Shown: one piece after another, positions 29,358 through 39,451 of the stretch | How the letters are laid out: each line of letters begins with the position of its first letter | Position numbering within the stretch: position 1 is the first letter of the stretch | Origin: Novosphingobium sp. Leaf2 | GTDB taxonomy: Bacteria > Pseudomonadota > Alphaproteobacteria > Sphingomonadales > Sphingomonadaceae | DNA length: 64,000 nucleotides | Assembly (NCBI RefSeq): GCF_001421325.1 | Contig: NZ_LMJY01000019.1 | Span: 62,001 to 126,000, forward strand | Direction of reading: 5' to 3' | Notes under the pieces: generated by a model | What the model was told of the DNA's origin: nothing | Databases searched by the model: none | Seen by the model: only the letters and a program-made list of their open reading frames with translations | Translations under genes and position numbers: made by a program

Positions 29358-29375
29358 GGTGTGATAAACCCTTGC

Positions 29376-31084
<1,709 letters not shown>

Positions 31085-31085
<1 letters not shown>

Positions 31086-31393
31086 CAGTCGAGGTCTCCC
31101 ATGACATCCTGCCGGAAGCCGAACACCCGGCGCGTACCGGACAGCGGCACGAGGTCTACCATGCGGCTCTGCCCCGGCTCGAAACGCACCGCCGTGCCGG
31201 CAGGAACATCGAGCCGCTGCCCGCGCGCCGCATCGCGATCGAACGCCAGCGCCGGGTTGGTTTCCGCGAAATGGTAGTGGCTGCCCACTTGGATTGGCCG
31301 ATCGCCGGTGTTGGCAATGGCAAGCCGCGTGACCGGACGGCCCGCGTTCAATACGATCTCACCGTCTGCGGCAAGCAGTTCGCCCGGGATCAT
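31085..31393 (-). CDS. ureB: Urease beta subunit
   Basis: A 102-residue structural subunit of the three-subunit bacterial urease. It begins [13 protein letters not shown] and carries the signature [13 protein letters not shown]. The ATG at 31393 gives the canonical family N terminus; an upstream start would overlap ureA. It is separated from ureA by 13 bases. Confidence 0.97.
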
Positions 31394-31406
31394 CGGCGCC
31401 ATCGGA

Positions 31407-31709
31407 TCAGCGGATCGGGTCATGGACGGTAACCAGCTTCGTGCCATCGGGAAAGGTCACCTCGACCTGCACGTCCGGGATCATTTCGGCGATGCCGGGC
31501 ATCACCTGCTCGCGGGTGATGACGTGCGCGCCCGCTTCCATCAGGTCGGAAACCCGGCGTCCATCGCGCGCGCCTTCGATCACGAAGTCGCTGATGAGCG
31601 CGATCGCCTCGGGATAGTTGAGCCGCACGCCGCGTTCCAGCCGCCGGCGGGCCACCATTGCCGCCACGGAAATCAGCAGCTTGTCCTTTTCCCTGGGCGT
31701 CAATTGCAC
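31407..31709 (-). CDS. ureA: Urease gamma subunit
   Basis: A 100-residue urease subunit beginning with a GTG codon (reads as [12 protein letters not shown]) one base after the ureD stop. The [15 protein letters not shown] and [24 protein letters not shown] C-terminal segments are diagnostic. The GTG is chosen because no ATG lies at the conserved N terminus, and longer frames upstream run through ureD. Confidence 0.95.
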   Translation of the reverse strand: MQLTPREKDKLLISVAAMVARRRLERGVRLNYPEAIALISDFVIEGARDGRRVSDLMEAGAHVITREQVMPGIAEMIPDVQVEVTFPDGTKLVTVHDPIR

Positions 31710-31710
31710 G

Positions 31711-32538
31711 TTAGCAACGCCACACGCGAGGCAGTCGGGCATCGCCGCGCAGAACGTCGAGCGCGCCCGAAAGGCACAGCCGCAGCGCCGCCGGATCGGC
31801 ACAGAGCAACCGGGCCGAGACGATCCCGTTCCACGCGCTCGCCCCGGCAAGTACGTTCGGATGATGTTCCAGTTCGGCGCGCAAGGCGTCCAACCGCCCC
31901 GCCCCATCGCCTCCCAGCGCAAGGATCACCGCTGACGCCGTCGCCCCGTTCCCCAGTGCGGCGCGGGCCATCTGCGCGGCGGGCGCTTCGCCAAGGTCGA
32001 GGACGTCGGCATAGATCAACGTGCCATCGCGCCACGCACGCACGCGGTCACGCAGCATGCCCGAGGCGAAACGCTCACCGCGCGCAAGGCGACCGAACAC
32101 GAGGCATTCGCACCACAGCAGCGTGGCATCGCCCTGCACCACGATCGCGGCCTCACGCTCCAGCCTGGCCCCATCGAACAGGATGGTTTCCTGGGGCAGC
32201 CATTCCCCGTGGGCACCCGCCGCCACCGTCAAGCGGGTGGACACCGTGCTGGCGGGGCCCCGGCTGCCATAGACCTTTTCCGCCGCCTGGGTCGTCAGCA
32301 CAGCGGCCGTGCCGGTATCCCACATGACATCTTGCGTCACCGCGTCACCGCCGCACAGGCCGCCCGACGTGTTGATCATGACCGCTTCGGTGGTCCGCCC
32401 ACGCGGCACGCGCACGCGCAGGCATCCGCCCTCCTGCCGCCGGCGCAGTACGGTGGCACCGCCCCGGCGTTCGAAACGCAGCGACAGGCTACCCTGGCTG
32501 CGAAGGTAGGCCGGGACCGTGGCCACAGCAGGCTTCAA
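31711..32538 (-). CDS. ureD: Urease accessory protein UreD
   Basis: A 275-residue chaperone (also called UreH) that binds apo-urease and channels nickel from UreG/UreF. Family landmarks are [16 protein letters not shown] near residue 58, then AAEKVYGS and [14 protein letters not shown]. The start is TTG at 32538, overlapping the stop of the preceding dioxygenase as TTGA, which ties its translation to that gene. An alternative start further inside would lose conserved sequence. Confidence 0.92.
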   Translation of the reverse strand: MKPAVATVPAYLRSQGSLSLRFERRGGATVLRRRQEGGCLRVRVPRGRTTEAVMINTSGGLCGGDAVTQDVMWDTGTAAVLTTQAAEKVYGSRGPASTVSTRLTVAAGAHGEWLPQETILFDGARLEREAAIVVQGDATLLWCECLVFGRLARGERFASGMLRDRVRAWRDGTLIYADVLDLGEAPAAQMARAALGNGATASAVILALGGDGAGRLDALRAELEHHPNVLAGASAWNGIVSARLLCADPAALRLCLSGALDVLRGDARLPRVWRC

Positions 32539-33386
32539 ACCGGCGTCTCACCCTTGATCTGGATGCGGTATCCCGAACGGACTTGCGGGAAGTAATCCCA
32601 AATCGCCATGTGCTGGCCGCACCGGTTATCCCAGATCGCGATCGCATGTGGGCTCCACGTGAACCGGCACTGGAACATCGGGCTTTGCACATGTTCGAAC
32701 AGGAAACCCAGCAGGGCCTCGCTCTCGCGCTCGGAAACCCCGTCGATCCGGGTGGTGAAACCGCGATTGACGTACAACGCCTTGCGCCCGGTAACCGGAT
32801 GGGTGCGCGCGATCGGATGCGACGTGCACGGCAGCGTCATCCCCTCGGGCACGAGGCCCCCGAACGCCTTCACCCCGTCATGAGTCGCGGTCAGCCCTTG
32901 CAGCTGCGCGCGCATCCGGTCGGACAGCGCGTCCCAGGCGGCGTACATGCTGGAGAATACGGTATCACCGCCAAGCGGGGGAATGGTGTGCAGGTAAAGG
33001 ATCGAACCCATCGGCGGCTGCGGATCGCAGCTCATGTCCGAATGCCAGTCCTCGCCCGCGACATACTTGGACGTGTGGTCGGCGTGCATCTTGGTGATCT
33101 CGTCAAAGCCGGGGACGCGCCAGGGCTTGGTGCTGGGCGCGACATGCGCTTCTCCGAATACCGCGGCAAGACGGCGATGCGCGGCGAAATCCAGCGGCTG
33201 ATCACGCAGGAAAATCACCATGTGATCGGCCAGAGCCTGACGCAGCTCCGCCGCCACATCCTCGCCATAGGGCTGGGTCAGGTCAACGCCGCTGACATAA
33301 GCGCCGATCGTGGGATTGAGACGCTCCACCTTGAGCAGCGCGTAGCGCCCGTCCGCGTGCGGCCTGTCCTGAACCACTGTCTCCAT
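32535..33386 (-). CDS. TauD/TfdA-family Fe(II)/2-oxoglutarate dioxygenase coupled to urease genes
   Basis: A 283-residue cytoplasmic oxygenase that would couple 2-oxoglutarate decarboxylation to hydroxylation of a small substrate. The iron facial triad is visible as WHSDMSCDP (HxD) and the distal His in AIWDNRCGQHMAI; the 2-oxoglutarate-binding Arg lies in VRSGYRIQIKG. AGGAG six bases before the ATG gives a strong start. The stop overlaps ureD, making it the first gene of the urease operon. Taurine, sulfonates, 2,4-D-like ethers or N-alkyl compounds are all possible substrates. Confidence 0.88.
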   Translation of the reverse strand: METVVQDRPHADGRYALLKVERLNPTIGAYVSGVDLTQPYGEDVAAELRQALADHMVIFLRDQPLDFAAHRRLAAVFGEAHVAPSTKPWRVPGFDEITKMHADHTSKYVAGEDWHSDMSCDPQPPMGSILYLHTIPPLGGDTVFSSMYAAWDALSDRMRAQLQGLTATHDGVKAFGGLVPEGMTLPCTSHPIARTHPVTGRKALYVNRGFTTRIDGVSERESEALLGFLFEHVQSPMFQCRFTWSPHAIAIWDNRCGQHMAIWDYFPQVRSGYRIQIKGETPV

Positions 33387-33608
33387 TGCTGACTCCTAAT
33401 CCCTTGCTGATCGAAGGATTGCACCAATTCAAAACTGGTGCAATTTATAATGCATATATCATGGCGAACTACACGGCTGTTCAAACGTTCGACCATCCGC
33501 GCGCGTCAAACCCTGCGCGCATACTACACCGTCGATGTTTTCGTGCTTGAGCCAGAGCGCCATTTCCTTCGGCATGGTGCGCGCAGCCCCGGTCGATGAC
33601 CCACCTGC
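33387..33608 (-). promoter_or_regulatory. Promoter/operator region of the dioxygenase-urease operon
   Basis: This 222-base gap contains a perfect inverted repeat, ATTGCACCA at 33418-33426 and TGGTGCAAT at 33436-33444 (9-base spacer), next to an AT-rich stretch (TTTATAATGCATATATC). The symmetry fits a dimeric repressor of the GntR or MarR type. The TTGCA/TGCA core also appears in the operators of the neighbouring catabolic genes. It lies 32-58 bases upstream of the gene that starts at 33386, where an operator would be expected. Confidence 0.6.
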
Positions 33609-34526
33609 TCAGACAGTCGCCGCCACCAGCGCGTCCACCGCCGCGCGGTCCGGCATCGACGGCGCCGCGCCGCGCGCGCGCACCGAGAGGGACGCGGCGG
33701 CATTGGCAAGGCGAAGCGCGTCTTGCGGCCCGATGCCCTGATCGACGCAGGCCGCGATGACGCCGCAGAAACAGTCTCCGGCGCCGCTCGTGTCCATCAC
33801 AACGGGTGCCGGGATCGCAGGCGAGAAGATCGCATCGTTTGCCCACACCGCTACCGAACCGATCGCGCCCAGCGTCACCACCACGGCCTGATTGGGCCGG
33901 CCCAGCAGCCGCCGCGCGACCAGCACGTCATCCAGCGTTTCCGGTTCCCGGTCCAACTGGAGATAGTCGGCAAATTCGGTCTGGTTGAAGATCAGCATAT
34001 CGGCCAGTCCGAACAGCGCCGCACCCGCCGGAATCGCCGGCGCGGCGTTCAGGATCTTGCGCAAGGATGCGGCCGGCGCGCTGGCCAACAACCGGGCAAT
34101 CTCGTCCACGTCGTTTTCCAGCTGCACCAGCAGCACGCGCGTTTGTGCAGACAATGCGGGCAGCGCGTCCATCGCGCGCGCGGCCATATTGGCGGCAGGC
34201 TCTACCGCGATCATGTTGTCGCCGCCCGGTTCGATCAGGATCGTCGCGCGCCCGCTGGGCTGCCCGGCCAGCACCTGGACATGCGCGGTATCGATGCCCT
34301 CGGCCACCAGCGCGCTGCGTAACTGGACACCTGCGTTATCGTCACCCACCGCGCCGGCCATGTGCGTGACCGAGCCGAAGCGCGCAGCGGCGATGGCCTG
34401 GTTCAGGCCCTTGCCGCCCACGGCCTCCTCGCTCTCCTGAACCAGCAGCGTCTGCCCCCAGCCGGCCTTTGCAGGCAGCCGCAGCGCGATGTCCAAATTG
34501 AGCGACCCGAACACTGTGACAGACAT
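33609..34526 (-). CDS. PfkB-family carbohydrate kinase (ribokinase-like)
   Basis: A 305-residue cytoplasmic kinase. The ribokinase N terminus (FGSLNLDIALRLP, with GGKGLNQAIAAARFG for substrate binding) and the C-terminal catalytic DTSGAGDCFCGVIAA with its general-base Asp are clear. Ribose, a deoxyribose or a nucleoside could be phosphorylated; sequence alone does not decide. It sits between two dioxygenase genes on the same strand, 82 bases after the upstream one, which is an unusual place for a sugar kinase and suggests that a sugar moiety may be released in this pathway. Confidence 0.9.
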   Translation of the reverse strand: MSVTVFGSLNLDIALRLPAKAGWGQTLLVQESEEAVGGKGLNQAIAAARFGSVTHMAGAVGDDNAGVQLRSALVAEGIDTAHVQVLAGQPSGRATILIEPGGDNMIAVEPAANMAARAMDALPALSAQTRVLLVQLENDVDEIARLLASAPAASLRKILNAAPAIPAGAALFGLADMLIFNQTEFADYLQLDREPETLDDVLVARRLLGRPNQAVVVTLGAIGSVAVWANDAIFSPAIPAPVVMDTSGAGDCFCGVIAACVDQGIGPQDALRLANAAASLSVRARGAAPSMPDRAAVDALVAATV

Positions 34527-34608
34527 ACACCACCCAACCTGGCCGGAATCGGCCCGCTACCGTGCTAGACGCGCCGCGCCGCCAAGTCTTGGCCTGGCGC
34601 GCACACGT

Positions 34609-35457
34609 TCAGTACGGGCGATCACCTTTCACCCACATGCGATGCATCTCGCGGATATACCGTGTGTCGTCAAACAAGGTGCCCGTGTGCAAAGTACAGC
34701 GGTTGTCCCACACCAGCACGTCGCCGACCTGCCACTTGTGGCGGTAGACAAAACGCTCCTGCGTCACGAATGCGATCAACGCGTCGATCACCGGCTCGCT
34801 CTCGGCGGTAGACCAGCCGACGAACCCGGGCGTCAGGCTTGACACCCACAGCGCCTTGCGCCCGTCGGCCGGATGGGTGCGGACCAGCGGATGCACCACG
34901 TCCGGATTGGCGCGCAAGACTTCAGGCGGAATCGCCTTTCGCCCTTCGCTGCGCATGTTGGCAAGGTATTCGAACGAATGGATCTGCTTGAGCCGCGCCA
35001 ACTCCGCCTGCCGCTGTGCGGGCAACGCCGCAAAGGCCGCGCATTGATCTGCCAGCAACGTATCGCTGCCCTCGGGCGGGACCGCGATCGCATAGAGCAT
35101 GGTGCACATCGCCGGCTCGGCGGTGTAATTGAGGTCGGTATGCCAGCCGATGCCGTCGTTGTGCGCGCCGACCGGCCTGCCGTCCTCTACCCGGTTGGAC
35201 AGGATGTAGATCTCCGGATGATCGGGCAGCGTGAAATCCTGCAGCGTGTGTCCCTCCAGCGGCCCGAACGCCTTGCCAAAGCGCACGAACTGCTCGGGCG
35301 TGAGTGACTGCCAGCGCAGCACGAGGGCGCCGGTGCGATGGAACTCGGCGACGATATCGGCCAGTTGCGCATCACCGGCAGCCGCAAGATCGACCCCGCC
35401 GATCTGCGTGCCGAAGCCGGGCTTAAGCTCTGCGCGATCAAGCGATGCCGTGCTCAT
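34609..35457 (-). CDS. TauD/TfdA-family Fe(II)/2-oxoglutarate dioxygenase (second copy)
   Basis: A 282-residue oxygenase distinct from the one at 32535. The iron ligands are in WHTDLNYTAEP (HxD) and in VWDNRCTLHTG (distal His); the cosubstrate Arg is near TRYIREMHRMW. It is third in a tightly overlapping set (ATGA with the SnoaL-CDGSH gene) headed by a Rieske oxygenase, so it probably acts after or beside that enzyme. The substrate is unknown. Confidence 0.88.
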   Translation of the reverse strand: MSTASLDRAELKPGFGTQIGGVDLAAAGDAQLADIVAEFHRTGALVLRWQSLTPEQFVRFGKAFGPLEGHTLQDFTLPDHPEIYILSNRVEDGRPVGAHNDGIGWHTDLNYTAEPAMCTMLYAIAVPPEGSDTLLADQCAAFAALPAQRQAELARLKQIHSFEYLANMRSEGRKAIPPEVLRANPDVVHPLVRTHPADGRKALWVSSLTPGFVGWSTAESEPVIDALIAFVTQERFVYRHKWQVGDVLVWDNRCTLHTGTLFDDTRYIREMHRMWVKGDRPY

Positions 35458-36248
35458 ACAACTGCCTCCGGCCCATCCTTGCCCAGCAGCGACCAGTCGT
35501 ACTTGAGGTTCAGGTGCGACCCGTCACAAAAAGGCTTGGTCCTGGAATAGCCGCAACCGCAGATCGCCTGCAGCCCGGTTTCGGGGACAGTGAAGGCCAT
35601 CGCCGGGGCAGTTCCGCACATGTGCGCGGGGTCACACGGCTGCGCCTCGGCCTTTCCGCATTTGCACCAGTGGTACGTCTCGCCGGCTTGGAGAGTTGCG
35701 AAGTACGGCTGCTTGCGCGTGCCGTCGGGCCAGCGTTTCTTCACCCACCCTTCGGCGATCGGGCTTGCCATGTTGAGCTTGAGTTCGACTGTGCTGAACA
35801 GCCACCTGCCACCGACCTTGCGGAACCGCGCATCGTACGTGCCGGCGATCCAGTACGCCTCCGCTTCGTTGGTATGCTCGTTCGGCAGGTTTGCCGCTTC
35901 CCACAAGTACCAGAACCCGATCGCCTCCTCGCCGGACGGATCCAGGGTGATCTGCACCGAGATCATGTTGTGCAGCGACCACCAGATCTTTTCGCCCGCT
36001 ACCGCCTTGAGGCCCAGCGCACAGCCATCGCCGCCCACGAAAGTGCCGAACCCCTTGCACGTCCACGTGGCATCGTCGGTAAACAGCGGGCGCAGCAGCA
36101 CCGGATCGTTGCCCACGTCGCACGAGCGCGCGTAGGTGGTAACCAGATCGGCGATGGCGTCCTTCGCGGTCAGCTTTTCGACTTGCGCGCGCAAGGTCGC
36201 GAGTTCTGCTGCGATATCCGGGATGCCGAAATCGGTGGTAACGGTCAT
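35454..36248 (-). CDS. SnoaL-like protein fused to two CDGSH iron-sulfur motifs
   Basis: A 264-residue cytoplasmic protein. Residues about 25-165 form an NTF2/SnoaL-like domain resembling small (beta) subunits of ring-hydroxylating oxygenases. Residues about 190-250 carry two iron-sulfur motifs. The second is a perfect CDGSH signature (C230, C232, C241, H245 in CGCGYSRTKPFCDGSH). The first keeps all four ligands (C195, C197, C205, H209) but is one residue short and has Pro in place of the motif Gly. The start overlaps the Rieske alpha-subunit stop (TGATG). I infer a beta subunit that brings its own redox centres. Confidence 0.82.
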   Translation of the reverse strand: MTVTTDFGIPDIAAELATLRAQVEKLTAKDAIADLVTTYARSCDVGNDPVLLRPLFTDDATWTCKGFGTFVGGDGCALGLKAVAGEKIWWSLHNMISVQITLDPSGEEAIGFWYLWEAANLPNEHTNEAEAYWIAGTYDARFRKVGGRWLFSTVELKLNMASPIAEGWVKKRWPDGTRKQPYFATLQAGETYHWCKCGKAEAQPCDPAHMCGTAPAMAFTVPETGLQAICGCGYSRTKPFCDGSHLNLKYDWSLLGKDGPEAVV

Positions 36249-37483
36249 CACTCGGCCGCCTCCGCATAGACGCCAAGCGTGGCGGCATAGCTCTTGTACC
36301 GCTTGATCAGCCAAGTGTTGATCTGCGCCAGCGTCTTTTCATTGGGCGACCAGCGGGTGCGCGGTGCCACGCGGGACGACAAGCCCTTGTGGGTGCGGAT
36401 ATTGGCTTCGGTATCCTGTTCGTTGAACACGGCCACCCCGTCGATCGTGCCTTTGAGCAGCAAGTCCGCCGTGGGCAGGGACAAGTTGTCCCAGCTGGTC
36501 AGCACGCCCACGCGCAGGGTGATGTCGCCAGCAGCCTGCGGCAGGATCACGTAATAGAACACCACGTCTGCCTGGGCGCCCAGAAACAGGTTGGGCATCA
36601 CGCCGGCAAACACCACGCGCGAACGCTCTTCGTCGGTCAGGTCGGGCAGCGCAGGAAACAGCGCCTTGCCCGCAATGTTGAAGCCACCGTCGATGTGCGT
36701 GAATTCGACCTCGCGATAGATCGCGCCATCGTCGGCGTCATCCCAATCGTTGAAGCGCACGTTGCTGGAAGGCGCAAAATCGTGGATGCCGGCATGCAGG
36801 TAGTGTGTGTGGTACGGCTCCAGCGCGTTCTCCTGCATGAACTTCCAGTTCCACTTGTTAGAAGCCCACTCGACCGGTTTGATCGAGGCGAGTTCGGCCA
36901 TGCGGTGGTTTTCCAGCAAGCCCGTCAACGTCTTGAGCCTGGGCGCGAGCGGCGCGGCCTCGCCATCGAAGTTGACGAAGATGAAGCCGTTCCAGATCTC
37001 CGAGCGGAACACCGGCAGGCAGGCGGTGCGCCTGAGTTCCGCGAACGGCAGCGTGCCTTCCATTTCGGGCGCGGCGGTGAGATTGCCCTCCAGGTCATAG
37101 GACCAGCCGTGGAAGGGGCAGGTAAAACCGCGGGCGTTGCCGCTGGCTTCGCCCAGCAAGTGGCCGCGATGACGGCAAACGGCAGAGAGCACGCGTACCG
37201 TGTCGTCCTTGCCGCGCACCACCAGCAGCGGCTCGCCAACGATCTCAATCGTGAAGTAGTCCCCCACGTCCGGGATCGCGCCGACGTGGCCGGTCGCCAC
37301 CCACTCGCGATCGTACACGGCGCGCTTCTCGAATTCGAACCACGCGGGCGAGGTGTAGCACGCGGGTGGGAGGCTCATGGCCTGCGACACGTCGCCAACG
37401 CTGGCGCCAAGCTGGTCGAGAAGGTTCAGCACCTCCGGTTCCAGGGTCGCTTGCGGCAAGCCGGCCTGCACGAACGCACTCAT
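36248..37483 (-). CDS. Rieske non-heme iron oxygenase, alpha subunit
   Basis: A 411-residue terminal oxygenase subunit. The Rieske [2Fe-2S] ligands are C103, H105, C122 and H125 (CRHRGHLLG and CPFHGWSYD); mononuclear iron ligands are H225 and H230 in EPYHTHYLH, plus a later acidic residue. It would hydroxylate, dealkylate or decarboxylate an aromatic or N-containing substrate using electrons from a ferredoxin, probably the one encoded divergently at 37596. It heads an operon with the SnoaL-CDGSH protein and a dioxygenase. The substrate cannot be read from sequence. Confidence 0.93.
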   Translation of the reverse strand: MSAFVQAGLPQATLEPEVLNLLDQLGASVGDVSQAMSLPPACYTSPAWFEFEKRAVYDREWVATGHVGAIPDVGDYFTIEIVGEPLLVVRGKDDTVRVLSAVCRHRGHLLGEASGNARGFTCPFHGWSYDLEGNLTAAPEMEGTLPFAELRRTACLPVFRSEIWNGFIFVNFDGEAAPLAPRLKTLTGLLENHRMAELASIKPVEWASNKWNWKFMQENALEPYHTHYLHAGIHDFAPSSNVRFNDWDDADDGAIYREVEFTHIDGGFNIAGKALFPALPDLTDEERSRVVFAGVMPNLFLGAQADVVFYYVILPQAAGDITLRVGVLTSWDNLSLPTADLLLKGTIDGVAVFNEQDTEANIRTHKGLSSRVAPRTRWSPNEKTLAQINTWLIKRYKSYAATLGVYAEAAE

Positions 37484-37525
37484 CGTGTCACCTTTCGAAA
37501 ATTCGCATTACAAGCATCAATATTT

Positions 37526-37550
37526 TGCCGTGCATCTTGCATTGCACTAT
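37526..37550. promoter_or_regulatory. Putative operator in the divergent Rieske/ferredoxin promoter
   Basis: This 25-base site contains TGCATTGCA (37538-37546) in a longer block TGCCGTGCATCTTGCATTGC that matches the block at 41336-41360 at 19 of 25 positions. It lies between the starts of the Rieske oxygenase (37483) and the ferredoxin (37596). The conserved block in two otherwise unrelated promoters suggests binding of one regulator, possibly the MarR-type protein at 44047. Confidence 0.6.
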
Positions 37551-37595
37551 ACATGTGTAATGACTGGTCGCAACCGCCCTTTTCGGAGAGCCCAC

Positions 37596-37904
37596 GTGAT
37601 ATTTTTGTGCAAGGCGGTTGACGTACCGGTGGGTCGGGCCAAGCGCATCGCGCGCGGCCGCAAGCCGGCGGTGGCCGTGTTCGAAGTCGGCGGGGTGTTC
37701 CACGCTACTGCGGACCAGTGCACGCACGGCACTGCGCTGCTTTCGCGCGGGAAGATAATCGACGGCGTGCTTATCTGCCCGCTGCATGCCGGCAGCTTCG
37801 ATCTGGTCACCGGCGCACCGGTGGACCCGCCGTGTGATGAGCCGCTGGCCGTCTATCGGGTGGAACTGCGCGATGACGGAATCTACGCCGACGTGCCGGA
37901 CTGA
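37596..37904 (+). CDS. Rieske-type ferredoxin
   Basis: A 102-residue electron carrier with Rieske ligands in CTHG and CPLHAGSFD, typical of ferredoxins that feed ring-hydroxylating oxygenases. The GTG at 37596 is preferred: GGAGAG lies seven bases upstream and the resulting MIFLCKAVDVPVG is a usual N terminus. The ATG at 37560 would add 12 residues and start next to the operator. It is divergent from the oxygenase it likely serves. Its 3' end overlaps the MFS gene tail-to-tail by 22 bases. No ferredoxin reductase gene is seen in the window. Confidence 0.88.
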   Translation: MIFLCKAVDVPVGRAKRIARGRKPAVAVFEVGGVFHATADQCTHGTALLSRGKIIDGVLICPLHAGSFDLVTGAPVDPPCDEPLAVYRVELRDDGIYADVPD

Positions 37905-39139
37905 GCGGCGCGATCAAACCGTGGCAGCAGCAGGAACACCACCAGCGCCAGCACCATCAGTGCGCCGACCAGATAAAGGCCAGGCGCATAGCTGCCGTTG
38001 CGGTCGTACGCGGCATTGAGAAGCAGGGGAGACAGACCGTTGCTGATCAGCGCGCCGGCATAGGCAACACCGGAAATCGCGCCCATCTCACGCAGGCCAA
38101 AGTAGCGGGCGAGCAGATACGGCAGCACACTGAATTCAACGCCAAGACCCATGCCGGTAAGGATACTGCCCAGCACCGCCATCCCCGGGCCCTTGGCATG
38201 GGCCAGCAGGATCAGCCCCGCTGCGGCCAGCGCGAAGAACGCCGCCGTGCGGCGCGGGCGCGCTGCATCGTCAAGCATGTGGCCGGCAAGCGGCTCGATC
38301 ACTACGCAGACCAGCGCAAACAGGGTGACCGCCAGGGTCGCGCTGCCCACCGCAACGCCTTGCGAGGTCAACACCGTAACCGTGCTGGCAAAGACGCCCG
38401 TAAGGGCGCCGCCGCCAACCGGCACTGCCGCGAAGATCGCCCAGAACAGCGGGCTGCGCATCGCCTGCGCGAACGTGGCGCCGGCTTGAGCCCCCTCCTC
38501 CTGGGCCACGGCCTGCCGGGGTTCGCGCAAAGTTACGAACAGGATCGGGAAAGCCGCCAGCAGTATGAATACGCCCAGCGCACCGAATGCCACCCGCCAG
38601 CCGACGGTGGCCGCCAGGAACGCCGCGAGCCCAGGCATGACCATACCGGCCAAGCCGTTGCCGACCCCGCCCACGAGGCCGAGCCAGAAGCCGCGCCTGG
38701 CAAGAAACCATTGGGACAGAAGTTTTGCCAACACCATCGTGCTCGCCAGCACGCCCACTGCGCCTGCCAGGAAAAACAGTGCGTAGAATGCGATGAGCGA
38801 CACCGGGGCAAGGCCGATCAGCACCAGCGTCAGGCCTAGCGCGGCAAAGCCGGACAGCAGGGTTGCGCGGGTTCCAAACCGGTCGGCGATACGGCCCGCT
38901 ATCGGGTAGCCCAGGGCCTGCGCCAGTGAGAGCGCGGTGAATGCGCCCGCCACTTCGGTGCGGGTCCAGCCCAGGTCCTGCGCGATCGGCACCAGCAGCA
39001 CGCCCAGCGGGATCGAGATGCTGCCGGTCACGCCGATGAAATTGCCCAGGGTCGCGCCGAACACCAACCCGCCGCGCCCGGAACCGGACCTTGCGCGCAA
39101 TGGACCGGACGCAGGGATGTTGGCGATCGCTTCGGTCAT
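37883..39139 (-). CDS. Major facilitator superfamily transporter
   Basis: A 418-residue inner-membrane transporter with about twelve hydrophobic helices and the loop motif GRIADRFGTRATLL after helix 2, the MFS signature. It most resembles monocarboxylate/oxalate-type MFS proteins. It probably imports the compound degraded by the surrounding oxygenases. ATG 39139 overlaps the stop of a small upstream gene (ATGA), which is the main reason for choosing it. Confidence 0.9.
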   Translation of the reverse strand: MTEAIANIPASGPLRARSGSGRGGLVFGATLGNFIGVTGSISIPLGVLLVPIAQDLGWTRTEVAGAFTALSLAQALGYPIAGRIADRFGTRATLLSGFAALGLTLVLIGLAPVSLIAFYALFFLAGAVGVLASTMVLAKLLSQWFLARRGFWLGLVGGVGNGLAGMVMPGLAAFLAATVGWRVAFGALGVFILLAAFPILFVTLREPRQAVAQEEGAQAGATFAQAMRSPLFWAIFAAVPVGGGALTGVFASTVTVLTSQGVAVGSATLAVTLFALVCVVIEPLAGHMLDDAARPRRTAAFFALAAAGLILLAHAKGPGMAVLGSILTGMGLGVEFSVLPYLLARYFGLREMGAISGVAYAGALISNGLSPLLLNAAYDRNGSYAPGLYLVGALMVLALVVFLLLPRFDRAAQSGTSA

Positions 39140-39360
39140 GGGACATCCTCGGATTGCAGCGTGGCCTGCCTCGGCGCGGCGGCGAAGGCCGCAGTCGGGG
39201 CGATGGTGACGGCGTGACGGCACGGCGCGCGCAGCACCGCGGCATGGTCCAGCGGCGAGCCGCCGGGCGCCACGAAATCAAGTTGGCTGTCGACGATCAG
39301 CCGTACGCCTTTTCTGCCGGACAGCATGGACGCGAGCGATGGAAGCACGTTGGGCGGCAT
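39136..39360 (-). CDS. Small protein coupled to the MFS gene; possible isochorismatase-like remnant
   Basis: A 74-residue open frame beginning with an ATG that has GGAAG ten bases upstream and ending in an ATGA overlap with the MFS start. Both features argue that it is translated. The segment RLIVDSQLDFVAPGG matches the isochorismatase N-terminal pattern DxQxDFxxPGG, but the Lys and Cys of that family are absent and the rest is unfamiliar. It may be a truncated hydrolase or an unrelated small protein. An upstream start at 39405 is possible. Confidence 0.45.
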   Translation of the reverse strand: MPPNVLPSLASMLSGRKGVRLIVDSQLDFVAPGGSPLDHAAVLRAPCRHAVTIAPTAAFAAAPRQATLQSEDVP

Positions 39361-39451
39361 GGCGAGGTGACTTCCGAAGCAGCGACCGGAGATCAAGCTA
39401 CACAAAATTTACACGGTATCAACAATGTAATATGCCATGCATTATGTATCG

